Assembly (NCBI RefSeq): GCF_003001935.1
Contig: NZ_PVNG01000024.1
Location: forward strand, 165,920 to 229,919
DNA length: 64,000 nucleotides
Direction: 5' to 3'
Source of the DNA: Nonomuraea fuscirosea
GTDB taxonomy: Bacteria > Actinomycetota > Actinomycetes > Streptosporangiales > Streptosporangiaceae
Shown: positions 50,916 through 58,670 of the stretch, piece after piece
Position numbering within the stretch: position 1 is the stretch's first letter
How the letters are laid out: each line of letters starts with the position of its first letter
Translations under genes and position numbers: made by a program
The notes under the pieces: model-generated
The model's input: the letters and a program-made list of their open reading frames with translations, nothing else
Databases searched by the model: none
Told to the model about the DNA's origin: nothing

Positions 50916-50928
50916 TTCGCGGCACGAA
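50916..50928. promoter_or_regulatory. MarR autoregulatory operator
   Basis: TTCGCGGCACGAA shares TTCG/CGAA arms with the two sites at 50391-50427 and overlaps the marR promoter just upstream of TATTCT. Confidence 0.5.
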
Positions 50929-50969
50929 CTATCATCACCGCAGAATGCGGATCGGCCGGTGCCGTGATG

Positions 50970-51431
50970 TCAGCGCTCCGCCGTACGGCGCGAGGCTCCA
51001 GGAGCGCTCGGAAAGGCGGCGCGCACTCCCGCACCACGGACGACGAAGGCGACGGCGACCAGGGCCAGGGCGCTCAGGCCCTGCATCACCGCGTACCAGA
51101 CCGGGCAGAGACCCGGGATCAGGTCGACGCCGACGATCGCGATCGGCATGATGACGCTCACCGCGCGCACCCGCTCGAAGCCGCGCCTATCGCCCCGCGC
51201 GGCACGGACGATCAGCCGGTGCAGCACAGGGGCGAGGGCGAGCAGGATGACCGCCCGCACCCACATGAACGCGGTCACCTCCGCCCCGCCGGCCGACAGC
51301 GCGGCGACCGTCGCGAGGGTGACGGCGCTTATCACCCCGTAGATCACGACACACTTGCGGGCCGGCTCGAACGCCTCCCGGGTGCGGGAATCGTCCAGGC
51401 CGGGCGCGGTGACCTCACCGATGTTCCTCAT
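50970..51431 (-). CDS. Four-helix membrane protein of unknown function
   Basis: A 153-residue integral membrane protein: a polar N-terminus (MRNIGEVTAPGLDDSRTREA), then four hydrophobic segments ('VVIYGVISAVTLATVAALSAGG', 'FMWVRAVILLALAPVLHRLIV', 'VSVIMPIAIVGVDLI', 'YAVMQGLSALALVAVAFVV') and a basic tail. No family is recognised. ATG 51429-51431 follows GGAGGAG, but that ribosome site is part of the right-hand arm of a 15-bp perfect hairpin ending at the base before the ATG. Translation should therefore depend on opening the stem. It lies downstream of the ABC exporter gene on the same strand. Confidence 0.8.
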   Translation of the reverse strand: MRNIGEVTAPGLDDSRTREAFEPARKCVVIYGVISAVTLATVAALSAGGAEVTAFMWVRAVILLALAPVLHRLIVRAARGDRRGFERVRAVSVIMPIAIVGVDLIPGLCPVWYAVMQGLSALALVAVAFVVRGAGVRAAFPSAPGASRRTAER

Positions 51432-51482
51432 GTCCGTCTCCTCCGTCTCGTCGGTGCTGCCGACGCTACGGAGGAGACGGAC
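51432..51482 (-). promoter_or_regulatory. Shine-Dalgarno-sequestering hairpin
   Basis: Perfect 15-bp arms (GTCCGTCTCCTCCGT, 51432-51446, and its complement 51468-51482) enclose a second 6-bp stem CGTCGG/CCGACG with a 5-nt loop. On the minus-strand mRNA the GGAGGAG ribosome site is fully paired and the stem ends right at ATG 51431. It could be a thermometer, protein-binding site or translational switch. Confidence 0.7.
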
Positions 51483-51534
51483 GGCCCGGTATGGGCCTGT
51501 ACGTACGGGCGGGTGGGGCTGGACCCACTCCCGG

Positions 51535-53397
51535 TCAGCCGCGCACGGCGTCGGCGGTGTCGGCCGCATCCGTGATGGCGCGGTCGTCGAGCTCGTCGTC
51601 GATCAGGAAGCCACCCGACTGGTGCCGCCAGAGCCGGGCGTAGGGACCGTCGGCCTCCAGCAGCTCACTGTGCGTGCCCTGCTCCACGACCCGCCCCCGG
51701 TTGAGCACGATCAGCCGGTCCATCCGGACGACGGTGCTCAGCCGGTGGGCGACGACGAGCGCGGTCCGGTCGCGCATGAGGTGCCACAGCGCCTCCTGGA
51801 CCAGAACCTCGCTCTCGGAGTCGAGCGCGCTGGTCGCCTCGTCCAGCAGCAGGACCGGCGCCTCGCGCAGGATGGCCCGGGCGAGGGCGAGTCGTTGCCG
51901 CTGGCCGCCGGAGAGCTTGACGCCGCGCTCGCCGACCAGGGTGTCGAAGCCGTCGGGCAGGGACTCGGCGAACTCGGTGACGTGCGCCGCCCGCGCCGCC
52001 CGCAGGATCTCGGCCTCGGTGGCCTCCGGCCGGGCGAAGCCGATGTTGTCGCGGATCGACCGGTGGAACATGGCCGGCTCCTGCGGCACGTACGCGATCA
52101 GGCTGCGCAGGTCGGCCTGACGCAGGCGGGCGATGTCCTGGCCGCCGATCAGGATCCGGCCTCCGTCGATGTCCATCAGGCGCAGCAGCAGCCGGGTCAG
52201 GGTGCTCTTGCCGCCGCCCGACTGGCCGACCAGCCCGATCTTGGTGCCGCTGGGGATGTCGAGGTCGAGACCGTCGAAGAGCGGCGGGCCGTCGCCGTAG
52301 CCGAATCGCACCCGCTCGAAGCGGATGGCCGCGTCGGCCGGGCGCAGCGGCTGCGGGTCGGCGGGGTCGACCACGGTCGGCGGCTCCAGCAGCAGCTCGG
52401 TGAACTGGGCCGCCTCGGTGAGCGTGCTCTCCAGCCGCCGGTAGATCTGGTTGAACTCGAACATGATGTTGATCGTGTTCGTGTAGTACGTGAACGTCAC
52501 CACGATGGCCTCCACGCCCAGGCCACCCCGGAGCGCCACGGCGAGCAGCAGGCCGACGGCGCTGGTGAGGACCGCCAGCGGGGCCACGACGGTGTCGACC
52601 CGCAGGTTGCCGTAGTCCCATGAGCGCAGCGACAGCCGGCGCTGCTCGGCGATCCGCTCCCGGTGCTCGCTCGCCTCGCGGCCCTCGGCGGCGAACGCGC
52701 GCACGGTGTCCATGTTGGACAGCACGTCGGCGACGTGGCCCGACACGCGGACCTTGGCGGCCTCGCGCTGATCCACCAGCGCCTGGCGGCGGCGGATGAG
52801 CGGGGCGACGAGGAAGGCGGTGAGCAGGATGAGGCCGAGGAGCACGACGACCAGCAGCGGGTGGTACCGCCACAGCACCACCGAGGCGAAGATCAGCGGC
52901 ACCAGCTTGGCCATGATCGAGAACGTCAGCGTGTCGACGAAGTCCTCGAACCTGCTGGAGTAGCCGAGCACCCGTTTCGTCAGCGAGCCGGCGAAGTTGT
53001 CGTGGAAGAAAGCGGTGTCCTTGACCAGCAGCTCGTCCATGCCGATCACGCCGAGCCGCTCGATGCCGCGGGCGTCGGTGCGGTTGAGGAAGTGCAGGCC
53101 CACCCGCCACAGCACCTCGCCGGCCAGCAGCAGGCCGCCGAAGCCGAGCACGTACGGCAGCAGCGCCCCGATCGAGCCGTCGCCGCCGGCGGCCAGATGC
53201 CCGATGAGCCCGGCCACCGCGAGCGGCGCCAGATAGGCGAGGCAGACGTTGCCCAGCGCCGGCAGCGCCAGCGCGGGCACCGAGACGCGCCACTGACGCC
53301 GGAGCTCCCCGCCGTAGTGGCGCAGGACCAGCATCACCGCTGATTTCCTTACGGACGGGCCGTCTTTCGCGCCCTCCCCTGATTCGAGCTGAGACAT
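51535..53397 (-). CDS. ABC exporter half-transporter (membrane + ATPase)
   Basis: A 620-residue type IV exporter that would work as a homodimer. Six membrane helices span about 20-330, including 'VSVPALALPALGNVCLAYLAPLAVAGLIGHL' and 'LDSFHDNFAGSLTKRV'-type coupling region 'DTAFFHDNFAGSLTKRVLGYSSRF'. ATPase: Walker A 'IGLVGQSGGGKSTLTRLLLR', Q-loop 'IAYVPQEPAMFHRSI', signature 'VKLSGGQRQRLALARAIL', Walker B 'PVLLLDEATSALDSESE', H-loop 'LVVAHRLSTV'. ATG 53395-53397 follows GGGAGGG. The substrate is unknown. It is upstream of the four-helix membrane protein. Confidence 0.93.
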   Translation of the reverse strand: MSQLESGEGAKDGPSVRKSAVMLVLRHYGGELRRQWRVSVPALALPALGNVCLAYLAPLAVAGLIGHLAAGGDGSIGALLPYVLGFGGLLLAGEVLWRVGLHFLNRTDARGIERLGVIGMDELLVKDTAFFHDNFAGSLTKRVLGYSSRFEDFVDTLTFSIMAKLVPLIFASVVLWRYHPLLVVVLLGLILLTAFLVAPLIRRRQALVDQREAAKVRVSGHVADVLSNMDTVRAFAAEGREASEHRERIAEQRRLSLRSWDYGNLRVDTVVAPLAVLTSAVGLLLAVALRGGLGVEAIVVTFTYYTNTINIMFEFNQIYRRLESTLTEAAQFTELLLEPPTVVDPADPQPLRPADAAIRFERVRFGYGDGPPLFDGLDLDIPSGTKIGLVGQSGGGKSTLTRLLLRLMDIDGGRILIGGQDIARLRQADLRSLIAYVPQEPAMFHRSIRDNIGFARPEATEAEILRAARAAHVTEFAESLPDGFDTLVGERGVKLSGGQRQRLALARAILREAPVLLLDEATSALDSESEVLVQEALWHLMRDRTALVVAHRLSTVVRMDRLIVLNRGRVVEQGTHSELLEADGPYARLWRHQSGGFLIDDELDDRAITDAADTADAVRG

Positions 53398-53522
53398 CGG
53401 CCCTCCCGAACGCCGCGACCCACCGTGGCCATGCTGCCGCAGCGAGTGCCCGGACAGCCAATGATTTTCCGCCGCGCGCACACGCGGGCGGCAGGCCCCG
53501 AGCGGCCGGGCGGCGGGCGGGC

Positions 53523-54155
53523 TCAGCCGGCGGTGTCGCCCGCGAACGCGGTGACGAGCTCCCCGGTGGTGAGGATGGCGTGCGCGAAGGTGGGGCCGTT
53601 CAGGTGGTGCGCGGCGTGCATCATCTCGGGCTGGAACGCGGCGGTGGCGTCGCGGACCAGCGTCACGTGGTAGCCGAGCTCCATGGCGAAGCGGCCGGTG
53701 GACTCCAGGCAGGTGTTGGCCAGCACGCCGATGAGCACCACGTGCGTGACGTGGTGCTGCTTGAGCTGGAAGTCCAGGTCGGTGTTGGCGAAGCCGCTCT
53801 GCGCCCAGTGCTCGTGGATGACGATGTCCTCCGGGTGCGGCTGCAGGTCCTGGTGGAACTCCCCGCCCCAGGTGCCGTACGCGAAGGAGTGCCGTTCCTG
53901 GATGCCGCGCTGGGTCGGGTTCGGATGGTCCCAGGTGTCGTAGTCGCCCGGCCGCCAGCGGCGGTGCGGGACGTACAGCACCCGCATACCGGCGCCGCGC
54001 GCGGTGGCGACCACGGCGCGGAGGTGGTCCACCAGCCCGACCGCCTCCGCCACGGGCCGCAGCCGGGGCCAGAGCTTGCCGCCCTCGGAGATGAAGTCGT
54101 TGTAGGGGTCGACCAGCAGCACCGCCGTGCTGCCTGGGCCGTAGGCGCGGGTCAT
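53523..54155 (-). CDS. Isochorismatase-family cysteine hydrolase
   Basis: A 210-residue cysteine hydrolase. Seen: catalytic Asp in 'STAVLLVDPYNDFISEGGKL', 'VLYVPHRRWRPGDYDTWDHPNPTQ', 'HEHWAQSGFANTDLDFQLKQHHVTHVVLIGVLANTCLESTGRFAMELGYHVTLVRDATAAF' with the nucleophile Cys in 'ANTCLEST'. The fold covers isochorismatases, nicotinamidases and N-carbamoyl hydrolases; the substrate is not set by the sequence. ATG 54153-54155 follows GAGGGAG. Without chorismate-pathway or siderophore genes nearby, an amidase or detoxifying role is more likely. Confidence 0.88.
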   Translation of the reverse strand: MTRAYGPGSTAVLLVDPYNDFISEGGKLWPRLRPVAEAVGLVDHLRAVVATARGAGMRVLYVPHRRWRPGDYDTWDHPNPTQRGIQERHSFAYGTWGGEFHQDLQPHPEDIVIHEHWAQSGFANTDLDFQLKQHHVTHVVLIGVLANTCLESTGRFAMELGYHVTLVRDATAAFQPEMMHAAHHLNGPTFAHAILTTGELVTAFAGDTAG

Positions 54156-54373
54156 GACGTTCTCCCTCAGGTCCGGGTGACGAAGCGGAAGATCCGCCCG
54201 TACGGGATCCGCTCCTGCTGCCGATATACCCACCTTCACCCCTCATGACCTGGCGAAACGGGCGATCAGGAGAGGCGCGGCCGGACGCGGCGGCGCGCCC
54301 TTTCTGTGAGTTATGGGATAATCACTCCAGATGCGGCACGCGCACCATCCGGCGCTGACGATCCCGTCCCCGC

Positions 54374-54979
54374 ATGACGAAAGCCAGGTCTGTGACCACT
54401 CCCCACGCCGACCGTCCCGACGCCGACCGTCCTGACATGCCCGTTCCCGGCAGTCTCGCCCTTCCCGGCGCCGTCCAGCTGACCGACCTCGGACTCGTCC
54501 TGCGCGAATGGGACGACGACGACGTGCCCGCGATGGCCGAGCTGTTCGACGAGCCGGACGTCGCCCGCTGGACGCCGCTCAGCGCGCCCTTCGACCAGGC
54601 GGCCGCCCGGACGTACCTCGACCAGGCCCGCCGCCGTCGCGCCGCCGGGACGTCGCTCCAGCTCGCCGTCACCGTCGACGGCCTGCGGCCGCTCGGCGAG
54701 ATCCTGCTGTTCGCCACCGGCGGCGCCGGCGAGGTGGAGCTGGCCTACGCCATCGGCGCCGCGCACCGCAGGCAGGGGCTGGCCCGCCGGTCCATCCAGC
54801 TGATCACCGGCTACGCCTACGACCCGCTGGCCGCCACCCGCGTGCTCCTGCGCATCGCCGAGGACAACGCCGCCAGCGCGGCGGTGGCCCGCTCCGCCGG
54901 CTTCGTGCTCACCCAGGAACCGCCCATCAGCCGGGCGGGCGCGCGCGACCCGCTGCGCACCTGGCTCCACCAGGGCTGA
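54374..54979 (+). CDS. GNAT-family N-acetyltransferase (RimJ/RimL type)
   Basis: A 201-residue acetyltransferase. Seen: 'LGLVLREWDDDDVPAMAELFDEPDVARWTPL' (RimJ-like start), 'EILLFATGGAGEVELAYAIGAAHRRQGLARRSIQLITGYAYD' with the acetyl-CoA loop R-R-Q-G-L-A, and 'RVLLRIAEDNAASAAVARSAGFVLT'. The first 30 residues are Asp/Arg/Pro-rich and partly repeated (DRPDADRPD); GTG 54392 is an alternative start. Likely targets are protein N-termini or small amines. It stands alone. Confidence 0.88.
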   Translation: MTKARSVTTPHADRPDADRPDMPVPGSLALPGAVQLTDLGLVLREWDDDDVPAMAELFDEPDVARWTPLSAPFDQAAARTYLDQARRRRAAGTSLQLAVTVDGLRPLGEILLFATGGAGEVELAYAIGAAHRRQGLARRSIQLITGYAYDPLAATRVLLRIAEDNAASAAVARSAGFVLTQEPPISRAGARDPLRTWLHQG

Positions 54980-55106
54980 ACTGGCGGGATGACGCGCATC
55001 CCCGCCACACACGCCCGATCGGCGATCGCACGCATAGCGGACGAAGTCCCGGGCAGTGTCGGCAACAAGCGACTTGGCCCACAGTGACGTTGGAAGGTTC
55101 ATTGGA

Positions 55107-55403
55107 ATGCTGGCCGTCCTGGCTCTCCCCTTGCTCATCCTGGCCGGACTGATGCTCATGCAGCGACTGGAGGAGGTGCTGCTGCCCGCGGCCCCGTCCC
55201 AGCCGCACGTACCCGCTCCGGAGCCCGTCGAGCTCCGGATCGAGCCGGCGCTCGCCGTACCCGGCGAGCAGCCCCGACCGGCCGCGCAGCCGGTCGTCCT
55301 CGCGGCCGAGGCCCCCAAGACCCGCGGCCGTACCGGCGCGGCGCCGTCCTGCCCGCATCGCCGCCACCCGCACCAGCGGCGGCACCCGGCGAAGGCGGCG
55401 TGA
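55107..55403 (+). CDS. Small membrane-anchored protein (98 aa)
   Basis: One N-terminal membrane helix (MLAVLALPLLILAGLMLMQRL) is followed by a Pro/Ala-rich, Glu-containing stretch and a His/Arg-rich end ('CPHRRHPHQRRHPAKAA'). ATG 55107 has GGAAGG 9 nt upstream; GTG 55056 is open in frame. No family is recognised. It resembles the short, proline-rich membrane proteins common in filamentous actinomycetes. The direction suggests independent transcription. Confidence 0.6.
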   Translation: MLAVLALPLLILAGLMLMQRLEEVLLPAAPSQPHVPAPEPVELRIEPALAVPGEQPRPAAQPVVLAAEAPKTRGRTGAAPSCPHRRHPHQRRHPAKAA

Positions 55404-55626
55404 CTCCGGCCGGGCGCTACCGGCGATCCTGAGATCGAGAGTCGTCACAACACTCTCTTGTCACCATTCTTTCTTGCACAGAGCAAGCGTCTGCTACCGT
55501 CGGGCTTGAGCAGATCCACCGCTCCAGCGGTCGACCACAGCGGCCGGAGAGCCGGTCAGGGCAGCGTTCGGCTCGATCGCCCGCGCTGCGCGTGTCGGCA
55601 TGGCCACGCGCTGAGGCAGGGATGCC

Positions 55627-56133
55627 ATGAGCCAATCGTCCGAGACCTCTCCGGCCTCGCCGGGACCAGCCGCGTTCCGTTTCGAACGGTGGTTGTGCGG
55701 GCCGGTGACGGTCGTGAGCATGATCGGCTCCTTCGACCGGCCGGCCGTGGGGCAGGTGTACCCGGTGCTGGTTCAGGCGCTGGTCGCGCGCCTGCCGCCG
55801 TACCTCGTCCTGGATCTGCGCCGGCTCACCGAGCTGACCCTGTGCGGCTGTCTCATGCTGCTGCTCGCCGAACGGCACGCCAAGGAGGCGAGCGGCCGGA
55901 TGATCGCGGTCTGCGACAAGGAGCGGCTCGCCTGGGCTCCCGCCCTCGCCAGGGCCGCCACCATCGAGCAGGCCCTGGCCGAGCTGGCCGCCCGCGACCG
56001 CGACTACCGGCTCAGCGTGCTGCACCGCAGGAAGGACCGCGCGGCACCCGCGGCGAGGCCCGCCGGCATCATCCTTCCGCGAGGTCCGCGAACGTGGCCG
56101 TCGGCCCCCCGGCCCCCCGAACAGGAGCCGTGA
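55627..56133 (+). CDS. STAS-domain (anti-anti-sigma-like) protein
   Basis: A 168-residue protein with a STAS domain at about 25-115: 'GPVTVVSMIGSFDRPAVGQVYPVLVQALVARLPPYLVLDLRRLTELTLCGCLMLLLAERHAKEASGRMIAVCDKERLAWA'. In canonical antagonists the loop reads D-S-[ST]-G with a phosphorylatable Ser; here it is 'TLCGCLML', so the usual phospho-switch is missing. The C-terminal 50 residues are Arg/Pro-rich and disordered. It probably binds an RsbW-like kinase but is regulated differently; the nearest such ATPase is at 3716 and is not linked. Confidence 0.78.
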   Translation: MSQSSETSPASPGPAAFRFERWLCGPVTVVSMIGSFDRPAVGQVYPVLVQALVARLPPYLVLDLRRLTELTLCGCLMLLLAERHAKEASGRMIAVCDKERLAWAPALARAATIEQALAELAARDRDYRLSVLHRRKDRAAPAARPAGIILPRGPRTWPSAPRPPEQEP

Positions 56134-56143
56134 GCCCCGCGGC

Positions 56144-56791
56144 TCACTTCCTGCGGGCTTCGAGCCCGTCGAGGATCAGGTCCAGGCCCCAGCCGAACTC
56201 GTCGCCGTAGTCGTAGCCGGGCCGCAGGGCGTGATCGACGATCATCTCCGCGAGGTACGGCAGCTCTTCCACCGGCAGCTCGGCGAGGATGTCGCCGGCC
56301 ACGTCCTGGACCTCGTCGGGCGTGCTCAGCGGCAGGTTGGCCTCCTGCAGCACGTATCCGGCCACGTAGCTGTCGACGAGCGAGATGGCGTGCGCGGCCA
56401 TCGGCAGGCTGAACCCCGCTTCGCGCAGGACTCCGAGCACGGCGTTGTGATGCCGCAGCGTCGCCAGGCCCGGGTTGCGCCGCGAGTCCATGAGGCCGAG
56501 CGCCCAGGTGTGCCGCGCCAGGACCGCGCGCGCCGAGCCGGCGCGGGCGCGGATCGCGTCGCGCCAGTCGGCGCACCCGGCGGCGGGCAGCTCGATCTCG
56601 GTGAAGACCACGTCCACGACGCCGTCGAGGATGGCGTCCTTGTTCGGCACGTGGTGGTAGAGCGACATCGCCTCCACGCCCAGCTCCTGCGCCACCCGCC
56701 GCATGGTCACGGCCTCGATGCCGCCGCGATCGGCGACCTGGACCGCGGCCTCCAGGACGAGGTCCCTGCTGAGCGGCCGGGCTGGTGACAC
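56144..56791 (-). CDS. TetR/AcrR-family repressor
   Basis: A 215-residue regulator. Seen: the HTH 'LVLEAAVQVADRGGIEAVTMRRVAQELGVEAMSLYHHVPNKDAILDGVVDVVF' and a TetR_C-like ligand domain ('GYVLQEANLP', 'LIDGLEARRK'-type end 'LDLILDGLEARRK'). GTG 56789-56791 starts it. Three CTTAC-N4-GTAAG operators lie immediately upstream in the divergent region shared with the deazaflavin-dependent reductase, so it almost certainly controls that gene and itself. The inducer is unknown. Confidence 0.92.
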   Translation of the reverse strand: MSPARPLSRDLVLEAAVQVADRGGIEAVTMRRVAQELGVEAMSLYHHVPNKDAILDGVVDVVFTEIELPAAGCADWRDAIRARAGSARAVLARHTWALGLMDSRRNPGLATLRHHNAVLGVLREAGFSLPMAAHAISLVDSYVAGYVLQEANLPLSTPDEVQDVAGDILAELPVEELPYLAEMIVDHALRPGYDYGDEFGWGLDLILDGLEARRK

Positions 56792-56824
56792 GGAGAACTC
56801 CGGAGCTGATGACGGGTTGACAAC

Positions 56825-56875
56825 CTTACAAGTGTAAGCGAGCCTTACGGTAGTAAGTCACCTTACAAGCGTAAG
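56825..56875. promoter_or_regulatory. Three TetR operators in the divergent promoter
   Basis: CTTACAAGTGTAAG (56825-56838), CTTACGGTAGTAAG (56844-56857) and CTTACAAGCGTAAG (56862-56875) share CTTAC-N4-GTAAG, spaced 19 and 18 bp, between the divergent tetR and reductase genes. Confidence 0.85.
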
Positions 56876-56913
56876 CCTCCGTGCCACGGCACGCCAGAGG
56901 AGAGGGGTCCGCG

Positions 56914-57288
56914 ATGCCGATGCCGTTATGGTGGGGCCAGATCAACAAGCGGGTGTTCAACCCGCTCACGCTCGCCCAGGGGAAGTCGCCCGTGCTGACG
57001 CACGTCGGCCGCGCCTCCGGCCGCACCTTCCACACGCCGCTCGACGCCTTTCCCGTCACGGGCGGCTACCTGTTCATCCTCGTGTACGGCTCGCGCTCCG
57101 ACTGGGTGCGCAACATCCTGGCGGCAGGCAGCGCCCGGCTCCTGGTCGACGGCAAGGAGGTGGAGCTCACCGCTCCCCGCGTCATCGGCAGGGACGAGGC
57201 GTTCGAGGCGCTGCCCACCAAGTCCCGCCGCCCGGTGCGGGTGCTGCGCATCACGGAGTTCCTGCGGATGGACCTGGCCGCCGGCTGA
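56914..57288 (+). CDS. Deazaflavin (F420)-dependent nitroreductase-family protein
   Basis: A 124-residue split-barrel protein of the Ddn type. Seen: 'WWGQINKRVFNPLTLAQGKSPVLTHVGRASGRTFHTPLDAFPVTGGYLFILVYGSRSDWVRNILAAGSARLLVDGKEVELTAPRVI', with the F420-phosphate-binding 'GRASGRTFHTPL' and 'GSRSDWVRNILAAG' motifs. ATG 56914 follows AGAGGAGAGGGG. Characterised members reduce nitroimidazoles or quinones. Divergent from tetR with three operators. Its 3' end overlaps the convergent MHS transporter by 38 bp. Confidence 0.9.
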   Translation: MPMPLWWGQINKRVFNPLTLAQGKSPVLTHVGRASGRTFHTPLDAFPVTGGYLFILVYGSRSDWVRNILAAGSARLLVDGKEVELTAPRVIGRDEAFEALPTKSRRPVRVLRITEFLRMDLAAG

Positions 57289-58600
57289 CGTCCCGCCGCC
57301 CGGCCGCGACCTCCGGCGGCAGCCCGAGCCGGGCGGTCGGCACCCGGTACGTCTCCCGCCCGGTCGCGACCGCGGCCACGTTGACCAGGCACAGCACCGC
57401 CGTGATGATCGACACGCCGAGCCAGCTCTCGGGGCCGGTGCCCGCCACGGCGGTGGCCACGGTGGGCCCGAACCCGGCGATGGCGAAGCCGATCTGGGTA
57501 CCGATCGCCATGCCCGACAGGCGTACCCGGGTGGTGAACATCTCCCCGTAGAACGACGGCCAGACCGCGTTGACGGCGCTGTAGACGATGCCGAACAGCG
57601 CGATGCCCACGGCGAAGATGAGCAGGAAGTCGCCGGTGTAGATCGACCACAGGTAGCCGAACATCAGCACCGCGCTGCCCAGCGAGCCGCCGATGAGGAC
57701 CGGCTTGCGGCCCACCCGGTCCGACAGCCTGCCCCACAGCGGGATGGAGATCAGCGCGGCGATGTTGGCCAGCACTCCCACCCACAACATCGGCGTGCGT
57801 TCCAGGCCCATGGTGTTGACCGCGTACGACAGGGCGTGCACGGTGAAGATCGTGCTCACGGAGGCGATCACCGCGGCGACGACGACGCGCAGCACGTCCC
57901 GCCACTGCTCGCGGAAGAGCACGGCCAGCGGCATCTTCGCCACGGTGTCGGTGGCGACCTCGCGCTCGAACTCGGGCGTCTCCTCCAGCGTGCGCCTGAT
58001 GATCACGCCGGCCGCCGCGACCACCACGCTCAGCCAGAACGGCACCCGCCAGCCCCAGCTCAGCAACTGCTCCTCGGGCAGGGCGGCGACCGGCAGGAAG
58101 ATGGCGGTGGCGATGATCTGGCCGGCCTGCGTGCCGTTCAGGGTGAAGCTGGTGTAGTAGCCCCGGCGGTCCTCCGGCGCGTGCTCCAGCGTCATCGCGT
58201 TCGCGCCCGCCTGCTCGCCGGAGACGGAGAAGCCCTGCAGCAGGCGGAGCAGCACGAGCAGGATCGGCGCCGCCACCCCGATCTCGTCGTACGTGGGCAG
58301 GCAGCCGACCAGGAACGTGGACGCGCCCATCATCACCAGCGTGGTGACCAGCACCCGTTTGCGGCCGAACCTGTCCCCGATGTGCCCGAGCACGAAGGCG
58401 CCGACGGGCCTGGCCAGGTAGCCGACGCCGAAGGTGGCCAGGGCGAGCAGGGTTCCCGTGGCGGGAGAGGAGGAGGGGAAGAAGATCCGGTTGAAGACGA
58501 GCGCGGCGGCGGTGCCGTAGATGAAGAAGTCGTAGTACTCCAGCGCGCTGCCGATCCAGGCGGCGACGGCCGCTTTCCGTGGTTTGCCGGGCACGGTCAC
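57251..58600 (-). CDS. MHS-family MFS transporter, probably quinate/shikimate importer
   Basis: A 449-residue proton symporter of the metabolite:H+ (MHS) family. Seen: 'AAVAAWIGSALEYYDFFIYGTAAALVFNRIFFP' (family start), 'HIGDRFGRKRVLVTTLVMMG' (motif A), 'RLLQGFSVSGEQAGANAMTLEHAPEDRRGYYTS' (diagnostic), and 'GRLSDRVGRKPVLIGG'. GTG 58598-58600 follows GAGGAG. It lies immediately downstream of the 3-dehydroshikimate dehydratase gene and has the same 19-bp motif in its promoter as the dehydrogenase gene, which supports import of quinate, shikimate or a related acid. The substrate is inferred from context. Confidence 0.88.
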   Translation of the reverse strand: MTVPGKPRKAAVAAWIGSALEYYDFFIYGTAAALVFNRIFFPSSSPATGTLLALATFGVGYLARPVGAFVLGHIGDRFGRKRVLVTTLVMMGASTFLVGCLPTYDEIGVAAPILLVLLRLLQGFSVSGEQAGANAMTLEHAPEDRRGYYTSFTLNGTQAGQIIATAIFLPVAALPEEQLLSWGWRVPFWLSVVVAAAGVIIRRTLEETPEFEREVATDTVAKMPLAVLFREQWRDVLRVVVAAVIASVSTIFTVHALSYAVNTMGLERTPMLWVGVLANIAALISIPLWGRLSDRVGRKPVLIGGSLGSAVLMFGYLWSIYTGDFLLIFAVGIALFGIVYSAVNAVWPSFYGEMFTTRVRLSGMAIGTQIGFAIAGFGPTVATAVAGTGPESWLGVSIITAVLCLVNVAAVATGRETYRVPTARLGLPPEVAAGRRDVSRRPGPSAGTP

Positions 58601-58650
58601 GATGGGCTCCTCACAGGGGCGTTCGAGGGGGGTGATGCGCTTCCAGGAAA

Positions 58651-58669
58651 CTAACTCACTGGTTCGTAC
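58651..58669. promoter_or_regulatory. Module operator A, upstream of the MHS importer
   Basis: On the minus strand GTACGAACCAGTGAGTTAG matches 16 of 19 bases of GTACGTACTAGTGAGTTAC at 61459-61477, upstream of the dehydrogenase. The two identical-style sites precede the two transcription units of the module. Confidence 0.65.
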
Positions 58670-58670
58670 G

